A stretch of 44,622 nucleotides of DNA, taken from assembly GCA_030831605.1 (NCBI GenBank), contig JAURKU010000004.1, forward strand, positions 1 to 44,622. The letters are read 5' to 3'. The stretch's first letter is position 1, and each line of letters begins with the position of its first letter. The DNA is from Rhodoluna sp. Its GTDB lineage: Bacteria; Actinomycetota; Actinomycetes; Actinomycetales; Microbacteriaceae. Below the pieces are notes generated by a model. That model was not told the DNA's origin and made no database searches. It saw only the letters and a program-made list of their open reading frames with translations. The translations under genes were made by a program, and so were the position numbers. This document shows positions 1 to 10,983 of this stretch, piece after piece.

Positions 1-1
1 G

Positions 2-217
2 CCGACTCTTCACAAAGACAAACTGGTTGGACGGATAGATCTCAAATCAGATAGACAAAACAAAACACTGTTAGTTCAATCAGCCTGGCTTGAAAAGAAC
101 CTAACCAAAGAAGAACAAACCAAATACTCCAAGGCAATAACCAAACACCTTGAAGATGTTAGAAAGTGGCAGCAGCTAGAAAAGCTGGAAAGAAAAGCTA
201 AAGGCAATATGCCTTAG
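2..217 (+). CDS. C-terminal end of a winged-helix DNA-binding / YcaQ-like protein (5' truncated by window edge)
   Basis: Open frame from base 2 to TAG at 215-217, reading PTLHKDKLVGRIDLKSDRQNKTLLVQSAWLE...KGNMP*. The 'KLVGRIDLKxDR...LxVQSAWxE' stretch resembles the C-terminus of YcaQ-type winged-helix proteins. Confidence 0.6.
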   Translation, partial: PTLHKDKLVGRIDLKSDRQNKTLLVQSAWLEKNLTKEEQTKYSKAITKHLEDVRKWQQLEKLERKAKGNMP

Positions 218-1101
218 AACTTTCCACCGATTTGGCTTAGTCGCTCGATGCGCTTATCCAGTGGTGGGTGGGTTGAGAAAAGACGCTCAGCGAGAGATGG
301 CTTTACTGGATCGCTGATATACATATGCGCCATCGATGATGATGCTTTTCTCATTGGACGACCGTAGTCTTTTAGTTTCTGTAGTGCACCGGCTAGACCT
401 TCAGGGAACCTGGTGATTTCCGCTCCCGATGCATCGGCTAGATACTCTCTTTGTCTAGAAACAGCAGCGCTAACCAAAGGTCCGATAAGTGCTGCCACTA
501 TCCAGGCAACAATGCCTAGTCCAATCAGAATTAGCGCTAGTTGGCCGCTGTCTCGGTTTCTAGAGTTACCTGAGTAAAAGGCCATTCTGAGAAAGAAATC
601 AGCCAAGATACCAACTGCGCTGACTAAACCAAAAACAATAGTTGAAACCCTGATGTCGTAGTTTTTTACGTGGCTCATCTCGTGAGCCATCACACCTTCA
701 AGTTCGTTATCATCCATGATGGCTAGTAGTCCGGTTGTTGCTGCAACTACCGCATGCTTTGGATCTCTACCTGATGCAAAGGCGTTAGGAGCCTCGTCTT
801 TGATGATGTATACCTTAGGCATAGGCATGCCCTCGGTGATGGCTAAATTTTCAACGATTCGCCAAAGCCTTGGGTTATCCGCCTTGGTGATTTCAACAGC
901 ACCTGAGGCAGCAACAGCAAATGCACCAGCTAGGTAATACTGCAACAGCGCGTAGAAGGCTACGAATCCGATAATCAAAAATGCGGAAGATCCGTAGCCG
1001 CTAGCGTAACCAAACCAGGTTGCTAAACCACCAATAAGAAGAACAAACAGAACAACAATAATTACTGTGTTTCGCTTGTTCCTAGCGATAGCCGAATACA
1101 T
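214..1101 (-). CDS. htpX: HtpX-like zinc metalloprotease
   Basis: 295 aa with HEMSH zinc-binding motif (GVMAHEMSHVKNYD), several TM segments and a C-terminal FSTHPPLDKRI motif. Confidence 0.93.
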   Translation of the reverse strand: MYSAIARNKRNTVIIVVLFVLLIGGLATWFGYASGYGSSAFLIIGFVAFYALLQYYLAGAFAVAASGAVEITKADNPRLWRIVENLAITEGMPMPKVYIIKDEAPNAFASGRDPKHAVVAATTGLLAIMDDNELEGVMAHEMSHVKNYDIRVSTIVFGLVSAVGILADFFLRMAFYSGNSRNRDSGQLALILIGLGIVAWIVAALIGPLVSAAVSRQREYLADASGAEITRFPEGLAGALQKLKDYGRPMRKASSSMAHMYISDPVKPSLAERLFSTHPPLDKRIERLSQIGGKF

Positions 1102-1108
1102 CTAGGTT

Positions 1109-1699
1109 CTAGAACTTCACTTCCGGTGCTTCTGAAATTGCAGCAAGATCTGCTACTTCAAAGAATGCACGCTCGGTAAAGCCAAGACCCTTGGCAAAGA
1201 AAGAGTTAGGCCAAACCTTGATTTTGGTGTTTAGTTCACGAACGCCACCGTTATAGAAGCGCCTGGCTGCCATGATCTTGTCTTCGGTGTCAGATAGTTC
1301 TGATTGAAGACCAAGGAAGTTCTGTGATGCCTGTAGTTGCGGATATGCTTCAGCAACAGCAAATAGTGATTTCATAGCCGACTGCAGCATGTTCTCTGCC
1401 TGGGCAGCTTCTGCCGGGTTAGCAAGTGCAGAACCAGAGATAGTTGCAGCTCTTGCCTTGGTGACATTCTCAAAAACTTTGGCCTCGTGCTTGGCATAGC
1501 CCTTAACGGTTTCGATGAGGTTAGGGATTAGGTCGGCTCTACGCTTTAGCTGAACGGTGATATCGCTCCAGGCCTCGTCGACGCGAACGTTTAGACGGAC
1601 TAGGCCGTTTCGCATGCTGACGAACCAGATACCTAGTAGCACTAGACCCACACCAGCGATGATTAGAAAAGTAGAACCGGTAAAGATAGACAGATCCAT
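1109..1699 (-). CDS. lemA: LemA family protein
   Basis: N-terminal TM plus 'RLNVRVDEAWSDITVQLKRRADLIPNLIETVKGYAKHE' LemA signature. Start set at MDLSIFTG, preceded by AAGGAG. Confidence 0.92.
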   Translation of the reverse strand: MDLSIFTGSTFLIIAGVGLVLLGIWFVSMRNGLVRLNVRVDEAWSDITVQLKRRADLIPNLIETVKGYAKHEAKVFENVTKARAATISGSALANPAEAAQAENMLQSAMKSLFAVAEAYPQLQASQNFLGLQSELSDTEDKIMAARRFYNGGVRELNTKIKVWPNSFFAKGLGFTERAFFEVADLAAISEAPEVKF

Positions 1700-1790
1700 T
1701 TCACTCCTTGAAAGTTGTTGGCTTAAGCCTAAGGTCAACTAGCCCCGAGTAGAGCAAAACTTCAGTAATCTTTCAGCGAACTTGATGCTG

Positions 1791-1864
1791 TGCCCCCAGT
1801 GGGACTTGAACCCACACTGGAACGATTTTAAGTCGTCTGCCTCTGCCGATTGGGCTATGGGGGC
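1791..1864 (-). tRNA. tRNA-Leu (anticodon UAA), short variable loop
   Basis: Cloverleaf folded by eye: acceptor GCCCCCA/TGGGGGC, T arm GTGGG-TTCAAGT-CCCAC, anticodon loop CTTAAAA (anticodon TAA), variable region only about 5 nt, A73 discriminator. Confidence 0.85.
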
Positions 1865-1870
1865 GTGCTA

Positions 1871-3190
1871 TTAAACCTTAGGTCTAGAAGCCCAGGCTTC
1901 AAAAGCCGCCCGAGGTGTCTTGGTTGCTGCAATCGAGACGATGTCTCTCTTGAGCAGTAAGTTTGCTATCCAGCCGAGCATGACCCTGATCTTGCGCTCC
2001 CAGGTAGGCATTGCCAAACCGTGGTAGCCGCGGTGCGCGCACCAGGCTAAAAAGCCTTTCAAGACAATCTTTCCAGACTGGAAGACACCGTTATATAGGC
2101 CTAGCCCTGCTACTGCGCCAAGGTTCTTGTGAATGTACTCGGCTACGCCTTCGTTGCGCAGACTGGCCACAAGGTTTTTAGCCAAAAGCTTTCCCTGTCG
2201 AACAGCGTGCTGGGCGTTAGGGACACAGAACCCACCAACACCACCACCGGTTAGATCAGGAACTGCGGCAACATCGCCTGCGGTCCATGCACCCGAGACA
2301 GCTTCGCCTTCTTTGCCAACCTGAAGTGTTGGCAGTGCCATGATGCGACCGCGCTCATCCATCGGCAGATCGGCGTTTTTGACATAGGGGGAAGCCATGA
2401 CTCCAGCAGTCCAGACAATTACATCGCTTTCGAATTTCTCACCGGTAGACAATTCGACAACACCGTCAACGGCTGAAGTCAACTGGGTGTTCAGGTGAAC
2501 TTTTGCTCCCCTGCGGTCTAGATCTTCGAGCACCCATTCGCTTGTCTTTTGCGATACCTCAGGCATGATTCTGCCCATCGCTTCAATCAGGTGGAAACGG
2601 GTGTCCTGAAAACTAATGCTCGGGTAATAACGAAGAAGGTATGAGGCAAGGTTACGCATTTCTGCAAAAACTTCGATACCCGCAAATCCACCACCGACGA
2701 CAACGAAAGTTAGTAGTCGATCGCGTTGCGCACCGCTTGGGAGGTTAGCTGCCTTATCGAAGTTCGAAAGAATTCGGTTACGAATTTCGATGGCTTCTTC
2801 AACTGTTTTTAGGCCGATGGCATTATCAGCAACACCTGGAATTGGGAAGGTTCTAGAAACCGCACCCGCTGTTACTACAACCTGGTCGTAATCAAGTGTT
2901 GTTTCACCGACACCGGCTAAGGCAATGGTTGCTTTTTTATTGGCGTGATCTATTTTGGTCATCTTGCCAATAACGATGTTGGTCTTTTTTAGATGTCTGC
3001 GATGAGAAACAACGGTGTGACGAGCTTCAATAGAACCAGCAACTACCTCAGGAAGGAATGGCTGGTAGGTCATATATGGCAGTGGATCAACTATGGTTAC
3101 CTCAGCCTCGCCTGGAGTTAGAAGTTTCTCCAGTTTGAAAGCGGTATAAAAGCCTGCGTAACCGCCACCAATGATCAAGATTTTTTGCAT
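1871..3190 (-). CDS. ndh: Type II NADH dehydrogenase (FAD-dependent NAD(P)H:quinone oxidoreductase)
   Basis: N-terminal FAD motif GGGYAGFYTA, NAD motif VVVGGGFAGIEVFAEM, and 'WTAGDVAAVPDLTGGG...PNAQHAVRQG'. Start taken at MQKILIIGGG after AGGAAA. Confidence 0.92.
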   Translation of the reverse strand: MQKILIIGGGYAGFYTAFKLEKLLTPGEAEVTIVDPLPYMTYQPFLPEVVAGSIEARHTVVSHRRHLKKTNIVIGKMTKIDHANKKATIALAGVGETTLDYDQVVVTAGAVSRTFPIPGVADNAIGLKTVEEAIEIRNRILSNFDKAANLPSGAQRDRLLTFVVVGGGFAGIEVFAEMRNLASYLLRYYPSISFQDTRFHLIEAMGRIMPEVSQKTSEWVLEDLDRRGAKVHLNTQLTSAVDGVVELSTGEKFESDVIVWTAGVMASPYVKNADLPMDERGRIMALPTLQVGKEGEAVSGAWTAGDVAAVPDLTGGGVGGFCVPNAQHAVRQGKLLAKNLVASLRNEGVAEYIHKNLGAVAGLGLYNGVFQSGKIVLKGFLAWCAHRGYHGLAMPTWERKIRVMLGWIANLLLKRDIVSIAATKTPRAAFEAWASRPKV

Positions 3191-3237
3191 GCTGAGATTT
3201 CCTAAATAATTGAACAAAAATAATGCGCGACTATGCG

Positions 3238-3744
3238 CTAACTAGATATTACCGCTTTGCAAAGGCAGGCCTTGGGGTCAAACCCTATCTCGGCAAGGGC
3301 AATATCGCCGATTGGATTTACCCCATGGCCTTTGGCTAAGGCATGAGCAGCCAGCGCATGCAGGCATTTGACCCTTGTGGGCATGCCACCGGCACTAATG
3401 CCTTCAAGTTCGACTACTGGCAGGATTTGATCCCGCTCGGCCAGATAGTCCTGGTGCGCCTTTAGATACTCAGCCTGAAGCTCTGGTTCCCCAGCTAGGC
3501 GATCTTGCAGAGTGGCCATAAAGCCCGCTCCTTCAAGAGTAGATAGCGCTGCGGTTAGGGCCGGGTGGGTTAGATAGTAAAAAGTGGGAAAGGGTTCACC
3601 CGAAGCTAATCTGGGCTTGGTCTGCACGACCAGTGGCTTGCCGCAGACACACCTGGCAGCAATAGCCAAAACATCTCGCATCGGGCGGCCCAATTGAGCC
3701 TGCATCGCTAAAAGATCGGCTTCGGTGGCTTGAGTTAGAGGCAT
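3238..3744 (-). CDS. DUF501 family protein
   Basis: Sequence pattern (LGRPMRDVLAIAARCVCGKPLVVQTKPRLASGEPFPTFYYLTHP) and position next to ftsB-like/eno match the actinobacterial DUF501 family. Confidence 0.88.
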   Translation of the reverse strand: MPLTQATEADLLAMQAQLGRPMRDVLAIAARCVCGKPLVVQTKPRLASGEPFPTFYYLTHPALTAALSTLEGAGFMATLQDRLAGEPELQAEYLKAHQDYLAERDQILPVVELEGISAGGMPTRVKCLHALAAHALAKGHGVNPIGDIALAEIGFDPKACLCKAVISS

Positions 3745-4247
3745 CTAGTTGGTGGCGCTGGCTTTATTGTTATTTACCGGTTGGTCCAGACCTGCTCTAA
3801 GCACAGACTGCAGCAGCCCCTTGGCCCAGTCTCTTTTAGTTGTGCCAATGCTTTGCGAGAAGTTGCTACTGTTTTTAGCTTTGGCCAGCATGTCCCCTAC
3901 GGTGCCACTTGTATCACTTAGGTTCAAACCATCGGCATCGAGAACAAGGTAGCTGATTTCACCTGGCATTACGTAAAACAGGCGATCTCTGGCTTGGGAG
4001 CGAATAAACACTGGGTCATCCCAGCGCTTTTTCTCATCAGCAAGATCTGCTAATTGCTCTTTGGATTTAGCAATGTTGGCATTTAGCTGAGCAATCTGGG
4101 TTTGCATAGTAATCAAATCGCTCAGTTGCGGTCCAATCACAAAAGCACCAAAGACCAAGACTCCGATGGTAACCATGCTCGATGGTGTCCAACTAAGCCC
4201 CTGTCTGGGCTCTCTAGCTGGTTTAGTTCTAAGTGTTCTTCGTTTCA

Positions 4248-4248
<1 letters not shown>
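3745..4248 (-). CDS. Septum formation initiator (FtsB/DivIC-like) protein
   Basis: Basic N-terminus, one TM, coiled coil (QLNANIAKSKEQLADLADEKKRWDDPVFIRSQARDRLFYVMPGE). Conserved position directly after eno. Confidence 0.85.
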
Positions 4249-5576
<1,328 letters not shown>

Positions 5577-6776
5577 TTAGTCAATTGACTTCAGCTCTTT
5601 GTTAGCGCCATCGGCACTAACCAGAGCAAAACGGTCAAACCCGTTAGCTTTCATGCTCTCTAACAAGAGATTCAAGCGCTTAGGTTTCAGTTCTAATCGG
5701 ACGCTTAAGCCTTGGCCAATAAGTTCTTTTTGATACTCAAGGGCGATTTTGAGCACTTGGCTTGATTCGTCTTCTAGGACTAGAACCACCCCCGAGCCGG
5801 CCTTAGTATCTTCAACTAAATCAATCACTCTTTCAAAACCAAGAGAAATACCAACAGCCGGAACATCGCTACCTAGCCACTTACCGACCATACCGTCGTA
5901 GCGTCCACCGCCACCAATCGATGAACCAGAACCTGGTAGCTCTATTTCAAAAATCACGCCGGTGTAGTAACCCATGCCGCGCACTAAAGTTGGATCAAAA
6001 CGAAGTCGGTTGCCTCCGGCAACAGCAAAAAGTCCTTGCAGAATTTCTGGCACTACCTGAACATCCAAAGTATCAAACCACTGTTTAGCCTTTGCTGAAA
6101 CCTCAGTGCCTAATTTCTCCTCAAGTTCCTGGACCACTCCAGAAACTGCAATCTTGTCCAATTTGTCAATGATAATCATGGCTTGAGTTAGTTGCTCAGC
6201 TTTTACTCCAAAACCACTTAGTAATTTGGTTAATAGTTCTCGATGATTTACTCGAATCACTGCATTTTTTAGACCAAGTGCATCAAGGGCAGCTAGCGAT
6301 GCGGTTATGAGTTCAACTTCGGCTAAAATTCCGGCGTCACCGATGATGTCAATATCGCATTGCACGAACTGACGGTATCGACCTTTCTGTGGTCGCTCTG
6401 CGCGCCAAACCGGACCTATCTGAATGGCTTTGAACACATTTGGTAATTCGGATCTGTTGGTTGCATAGAACCTTGTTAGTGGAACTGTCAGGTCAAATCG
6501 AAGTCCGAGATCGGCTAAACCATCCGGGTTTGAACCATCCGCTAGAGCCTGGTCTAATTCAGCACCGCGCTTGAGTACGCGATAGGCCAGCTTTTCGTTA
6601 TCTCCACCCTGACCACTTAACAAACGATCAAGATCTTCTAGGGCTGGCGCTTCTATCTCCTGAAAACCAAAAGACTCATAAACCCCACGAATTACAGCCA
6701 AAACACGCTCCCGCTTAGCCTTTTCAGCAGGTAGGAAATCCCGCATACCTCTAGGTGGATTGATGTCTTTAGCCAT
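5577..6776 (-). CDS. hisS: Histidyl-tRNA synthetase
   Basis: PPRGMRDFLPAEK, GLRFDLTVPLTRFYA, RPQKGRYRQFVQCDIDIIG, GGGGRYDGM motifs. Confidence 0.96.
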   Translation of the reverse strand: MAKDINPPRGMRDFLPAEKAKRERVLAVIRGVYESFGFQEIEAPALEDLDRLLSGQGGDNEKLAYRVLKRGAELDQALADGSNPDGLADLGLRFDLTVPLTRFYATNRSELPNVFKAIQIGPVWRAERPQKGRYRQFVQCDIDIIGDAGILAEVELITASLAALDALGLKNAVIRVNHRELLTKLLSGFGVKAEQLTQAMIIIDKLDKIAVSGVVQELEEKLGTEVSAKAKQWFDTLDVQVVPEILQGLFAVAGGNRLRFDPTLVRGMGYYTGVIFEIELPGSGSSIGGGGRYDGMVGKWLGSDVPAVGISLGFERVIDLVEDTKAGSGVVLVLEDESSQVLKIALEYQKELIGQGLSVRLELKPKRLNLLLESMKANGFDRFALVSADGANKELKSID

Positions 6777-6811
6777 AGGACAAGTTTGGCAGATAAAGAC
6801 CTGACAACCTG

Positions 6812-9800
6812 TTAGGGAGTAGTCACGGTTATGTTCTGGCTTACCCCACCAAAACCAACACTGTTTTTAGCGGTAACCCTAAACAGGTAACTGGTCTTGG
6901 AATTTAGACCCCGCAAAGTAGCCGATGCGCTGCTAGCGGCATTCTTAGCGACAATCAACCAAGATTCTCCCTGATCAAGTGAATACTCCACCCGATAATC
7001 AATAATCCTCGTTCCACCATTGGAAGGCGCTGTCCATGTAAGGGTTAGCGAACTAGCAGTTTGGGATTTGACTAACAGGTTTGTTGGGATTGCGGGGGCA
7101 GTAGCAAAAGTAGTGAATGATGCTGAGCTACTTACCTTGGATACTCCAACCGAATTTACGGCTTTTAGTCGGAACATGTATTTTGTAGCAGGTTTTAGGC
7201 CAGTGATGTTCAAAGCGGTATCTGTAGAGATCGGTTTGCTGACCTCTGTCCAAGATGAACCGCCACCGCTTATCTCAACTAGATAGTTAGTGATCTCAGA
7301 GCCACCACTAGTTGGAGCTAGCCAGGAAAGTTTGATTGAAGAACTGGTGATTTCGCTAGCCGTTGGTTTAGCGGAAGCTGAGGGAACTGTCGCAAGTGTA
7401 GTGATTGCTGCCTGGGTGAATGGGCTTTGCCCTTCAGCGTTTACGGCTGCAACTCTTAGCTTGTAATTTGTTCCTGGTAGGAGATTTCCAATAGACAAAG
7501 ATGTAACAGTAGAGGTTCTCTTTGGAGCAGCATTCCAGGTGTTTCCATCCCTAGATATTTCAACAATGTAATTTCTCACCTTCACCGGTGAACTCACTGC
7601 CGACCAGGTAATAGAAAAAGAAGTTGCTCTATTGTTGCTGAATGTAACACTCGCTGGTGCTGAAGGAATGCTGATTTGGGCTGTCGTTATGGATTTGGCT
7701 TCCGATGCTTCGCCTCGGCCAACAGAGTTCAGCGCATAAACCTTGAACTGATAAGTAGTACCCGCGGTTAGGCCAGTTACGTTCATACCGGTTGATGTGC
7801 TAATCGGTTTGTCGAGCATGCTCCAACTCGATCCGTTGTTGGGACTTATCTCAACTTGATAGTTGGTTATGGCTGAGCCATTTGTGTTAAGCGGGGCCTG
7901 CCAACTAAGTGTCAAAGATGACTTAGTAGCTGCGCTAAACGCAAGACTTCTAGGTGAAGATGGAACTGCGGCCAAGGTTGTTGCCGAAACAGCGGTTGAA
8001 GGTGAGCTGGTTGCGCTTGAAGTTATAGCAACTACTCGGAAGCTGTAGGTTTTGGCTGGTGCTAGCTGAGAGAGCGCAAGGAAAGTTTCTGTTGAAACGG
8101 GCTTGGTGTATTCCGCCCAAGTCACGCCAGAGTCGCCTGAGTATTCAACTAAATAGTTCGTGATTGCCTGCCCACCAGTTGAAGTAGGGGCTAACCAAGA
8201 CAGTATTAGGCTGCTGGAGCTCACCTGACTTATTTCTAAGTTTCTCGGGTTAGAAAGCGATCCTATAGTGGTACTCACCGAAAGTTCATTTGAATAAGGG
8301 CTTTGACCTAGTCCGTTTATCGCCAATACTCTAAAGCGGTAACCACTCTGCGGTTCCAGGTTTGTCACCTGTAATACCGTGCTTGAAGTCTTTGCAACAA
8401 GGTCCCAGCTTGAAACACCAGCAGCTGATTGCTCGACTTGGTATTCGGTTATCGCTGAACCGCCGTTTGATTCAGGTGCAGTCCAGGATAGCGAAATAGT
8501 GCTGGAGCTTTGTTGAGGTGAACTAAGAGATCTTGGAGCTGTTGGCGTTTTTCCTAGAACACTCTTGGCGACCTTGCCTTCGTCAAAACTGGTGAAGAGA
8601 TTCCCGTTTGAGTCGCTGGCAATTCTGACGATCGTATCCTCAAAAACTGCTAGGGTGCTTAACATTCCTGCAGCAGTAAGTTTAGATATTGTGCCGTCGG
8701 TGCTATTTGCAAAGTAGAAGTTATTTTTTGCATCAAGCACAAAATCTGTCACTGAGTCACTAAGCGAAATAAAAACACTCAGCTCACCTGTTGGGGTAAT
8801 TTTGTAAATTTTTGAACTCACAGTACTAAAGACATAAAGGTTACCGGAACTGTCCGAGACCATGCGGCTAGCTGCAATTGGTAAGGTTGTCAGCTTGGTT
8901 ATCTGGCCGGTTGGCGTAATTTTGGAAACAGTACTGTCCCTACCATTTGCGCTGTATAAGTTTCCGACGGAATCAATGACTAAAGCTGTCGGATTACTGG
9001 CTAAATCGGCAAATACTGAGACCTCACCTGATGGAGTAACCTTCGAAATCGTTCCAGAAATAGCATCAGCGCTATAAAGGTTTCCGCTTGAATCAAAAAC
9101 CAGGGAACTTGGTCGATCTCCGACTGTGGCAAAGAGCGTCGCAGTTGCTTGCGGCGAGATTTTTGTAATTGTTCCTTCATCAGAATTGGCCACATATAAA
9201 TTTCCAGCACCATCAAAAACCAGTGCAGCAGGGTTATCGCCAACTGTTGCAAAACGAGAGACAACTCCGTTTGTTGTGATCTTCGAAATAGAGTTATCCA
9301 TGGTGTTGGCAACATAAACATTGCCTGCGGCATCAAATGCCATGGCTGCAGGTGAAGAGCCGACTGTGTAAAGCGAAGTTGATTCAGCAGTTGTCACTGC
9401 TACCGCAGCCCCTGCTAGGCCCTCTCCAAAGGAGTTCACGGAACTAAGCCTGAAGAGGTAGTTTCTGCCTAAGACGAGACCTGTGACGGTGTGGGAAGTA
9501 CTAGCGCTAGCTGCTTTGCTGACAGTTACCCAGCTCTGGCCTGAATCAGAGGAGAAGCTAATCCGGTAGTCGGTTACACTTGCGCCGCCATCACAGCTCG
9601 GGGCATCCCAGCTCAGCGCAACCGAGGTACCTCGAACCAACGTTGGAACTAGGTTTGCTGGAGCGGCGGCTTCACCATTGGGAGGAGTTAGAGTGATCTG
9701 ATTTGATGCTGCCGATAAGCCACTTGAATTGATTGCATAGCTTTTTAGCTGGTAGGCCTGCTTGGAACATAGCCCTGGGAAAGTAAAACTGGTGCTTGTT

Positions 9801-10909
9801 GTTCCGACTCGATAGGTACCGACTAGGGTATTGCCATTATTAGTGGTTGCCTCAACAAGGTAATCAGTAACAGCGGACCCGCCAACAGAAAGTGGTGCCT
9901 GCCAAGATAACTCTGCTTGTGTGCTTTTAGTTGTATTGGCTTGAAGTGATCTAGGTGCAGAAGAATAATAACCGTTTGCGTCTCGAACAGTGAGAGAGCT
10001 AGAGAGATTATTGGCAATATAAAGATTTGAGTTCGTTGAATAGTGAATTGCGGTTGGACCGTCACCGGTCACTGCAAATGTTGAGACAATCCCTGAACTA
10101 GATACCTTAGTGACCGTGTTATCCAGATAGTTAGCTGTGTAGAGATTGCCGCTAGCATCTATTTCAATCGAGTTTGGCGATTTACCAACTGTTGCAAAAA
10201 CTGTGCTTGTTCCGGCTGGGGTGATCTTAGAAATTGTGTTATCTGCTGAGTTAGTGACAAATAAATTATTTGCTGAATCAATAACTAGAGAACTTGGGTA
10301 GGAACCAACGCTAGCAAAAGTAGTTACCTGACCGGTTGGACTTACCTTACTAACGAAGCCATCAAGGTAGCTTGCAGTGTATAAATTACCCAGCGAGTCC
10401 ATTGCTATATCCGACGGCCAGGTTCCAACTACGGCGAAGCGACTAACCTGCCCTTCGGGGGTAACCTTAGAAATCGAACTGTCTATGTAGTTTGCGGTGT
10501 AGAGATTTCCAGCAGCATCAAAGATCATGGCAACGGGATTTTTACCAACTGTAGCAAAAGTCGAAGTTACCCCTTCAGGGGTGATGCTAAACAGCGTCCC
10601 GGCTTTAGTTCCAACGTAGAGATTTCCGCTGGGGCTGAGAATCAAGGCTGTCGGCTTTTGTGGATTTAGATCCGCAAAAGTGCTGACCTGCCCATTAGGG
10701 CTGATTTTTGAGATAGTGCCGGAACCCAAATTGGCCGTGTATGCATTTCCTTGGCTGTCTACTGTGACGGCTGCAGGGTTTAGGCCAACTGTTATGGCCG
10801 TTTCCGCTCTAGCGGTCTGGCTAGTGAAAACCAAGCTGGCTGCCGTTAGGACAAAAATCACTAGTTTTTGAAGTATTGGCTGAAATCTCGCATATAGAGA
10901 TGAGTTCAT
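6812..10909 (-). CDS. Large secreted protein with two blocks of NHL-like beta-propeller repeats and eight fibronectin type III domains
   Basis: Signal peptide (MNSSLYARFQPILQKLVIFVLTAASLVFTSQTARA). About 40-aa repeats 'GxxPxxxxxDxxGNLYxANxxxxxISKxTPxGxVSxFAxV' in two sets of 7, plus FN3 units with the 'LSWxxPxxxGGSxITxYxVExS' pattern. Confidence 0.88.
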   Translation of the reverse strand: MNSSLYARFQPILQKLVIFVLTAASLVFTSQTARAETAITVGLNPAAVTVDSQGNAYTANLGSGTISKISPNGQVSTFADLNPQKPTALILSPSGNLYVGTKAGTLFSITPEGVTSTFATVGKNPVAMIFDAAGNLYTANYIDSSISKVTPEGQVSRFAVVGTWPSDIAMDSLGNLYTASYLDGFVSKVSPTGQVTTFASVGSYPSSLVIDSANNLFVTNSADNTISKITPAGTSTVFATVGKSPNSIEIDASGNLYTANYLDNTVTKVSSSGIVSTFAVTGDGPTAIHYSTNSNLYIANNLSSSLTVRDANGYYSSAPRSLQANTTKSTQAELSWQAPLSVGGSAVTDYLVEATTNNGNTLVGTYRVGTTSTSFTFPGLCSKQAYQLKSYAINSSGLSAASNQITLTPPNGEAAAPANLVPTLVRGTSVALSWDAPSCDGGASVTDYRISFSSDSGQSWVTVSKAASASTSHTVTGLVLGRNYLFRLSSVNSFGEGLAGAAVAVTTAESTSLYTVGSSPAAMAFDAAGNVYVANTMDNSISKITTNGVVSRFATVGDNPAALVFDGAGNLYVANSDEGTITKISPQATATLFATVGDRPSSLVFDSSGNLYSADAISGTISKVTPSGEVSVFADLASNPTALVIDSVGNLYSANGRDSTVSKITPTGQITKLTTLPIAASRMVSDSSGNLYVFSTVSSKIYKITPTGELSVFISLSDSVTDFVLDAKNNFYFANSTDGTISKLTAAGMLSTLAVFEDTIVRIASDSNGNLFTSFDEGKVAKSVLGKTPTAPRSLSSPQQSSSTISLSWTAPESNGGSAITEYQVEQSAAGVSSWDLVAKTSSTVLQVTNLEPQSGYRFRVLAINGLGQSPYSNELSVSTTIGSLSNPRNLEISQVSSSSLILSWLAPTSTGGQAITNYLVEYSGDSGVTWAEYTKPVSTETFLALSQLAPAKTYSFRVVAITSSATSSPSTAVSATTLAAVPSSPRSLAFSAATKSSLTLSWQAPLNTNGSAITNYQVEISPNNGSSWSMLDKPISTSTGMNVTGLTAGTTYQFKVYALNSVGRGEASEAKSITTAQISIPSAPASVTFSNNRATSFSITWSAVSSPVKVRNYIVEISRDGNTWNAAPKRTSTVTSLSIGNLLPGTNYKLRVAAVNAEGQSPFTQAAITTLATVPSASAKPTASEITSSSIKLSWLAPTSGGSEITNYLVEISGGGSSWTEVSKPISTDTALNITGLKPATKYMFRLKAVNSVGVSKVSSSASFTTFATAPAIPTNLLVKSQTASSLTLTWTAPSNGGTRIIDYRVEYSLDQGESWLIVAKNAASSASATLRGLNSKTSYLFRVTAKNSVGFGGVSQNITVTTP

Positions 10910-10983
10910 AATTTCCCATCCCTTCAAAGCAATTGCTTGATTAATTCAACCTTACATAAATCGGCAACTAAAAGTAATTCAGG

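Noticed and set aside
9001-9336. Minus-strand 111-aa ORF, and others such as 9823-10065 within the large propeller gene
   Set aside because: Alternate frames inside a repeat-rich coding gene; no independent start signals or recognisable domains.
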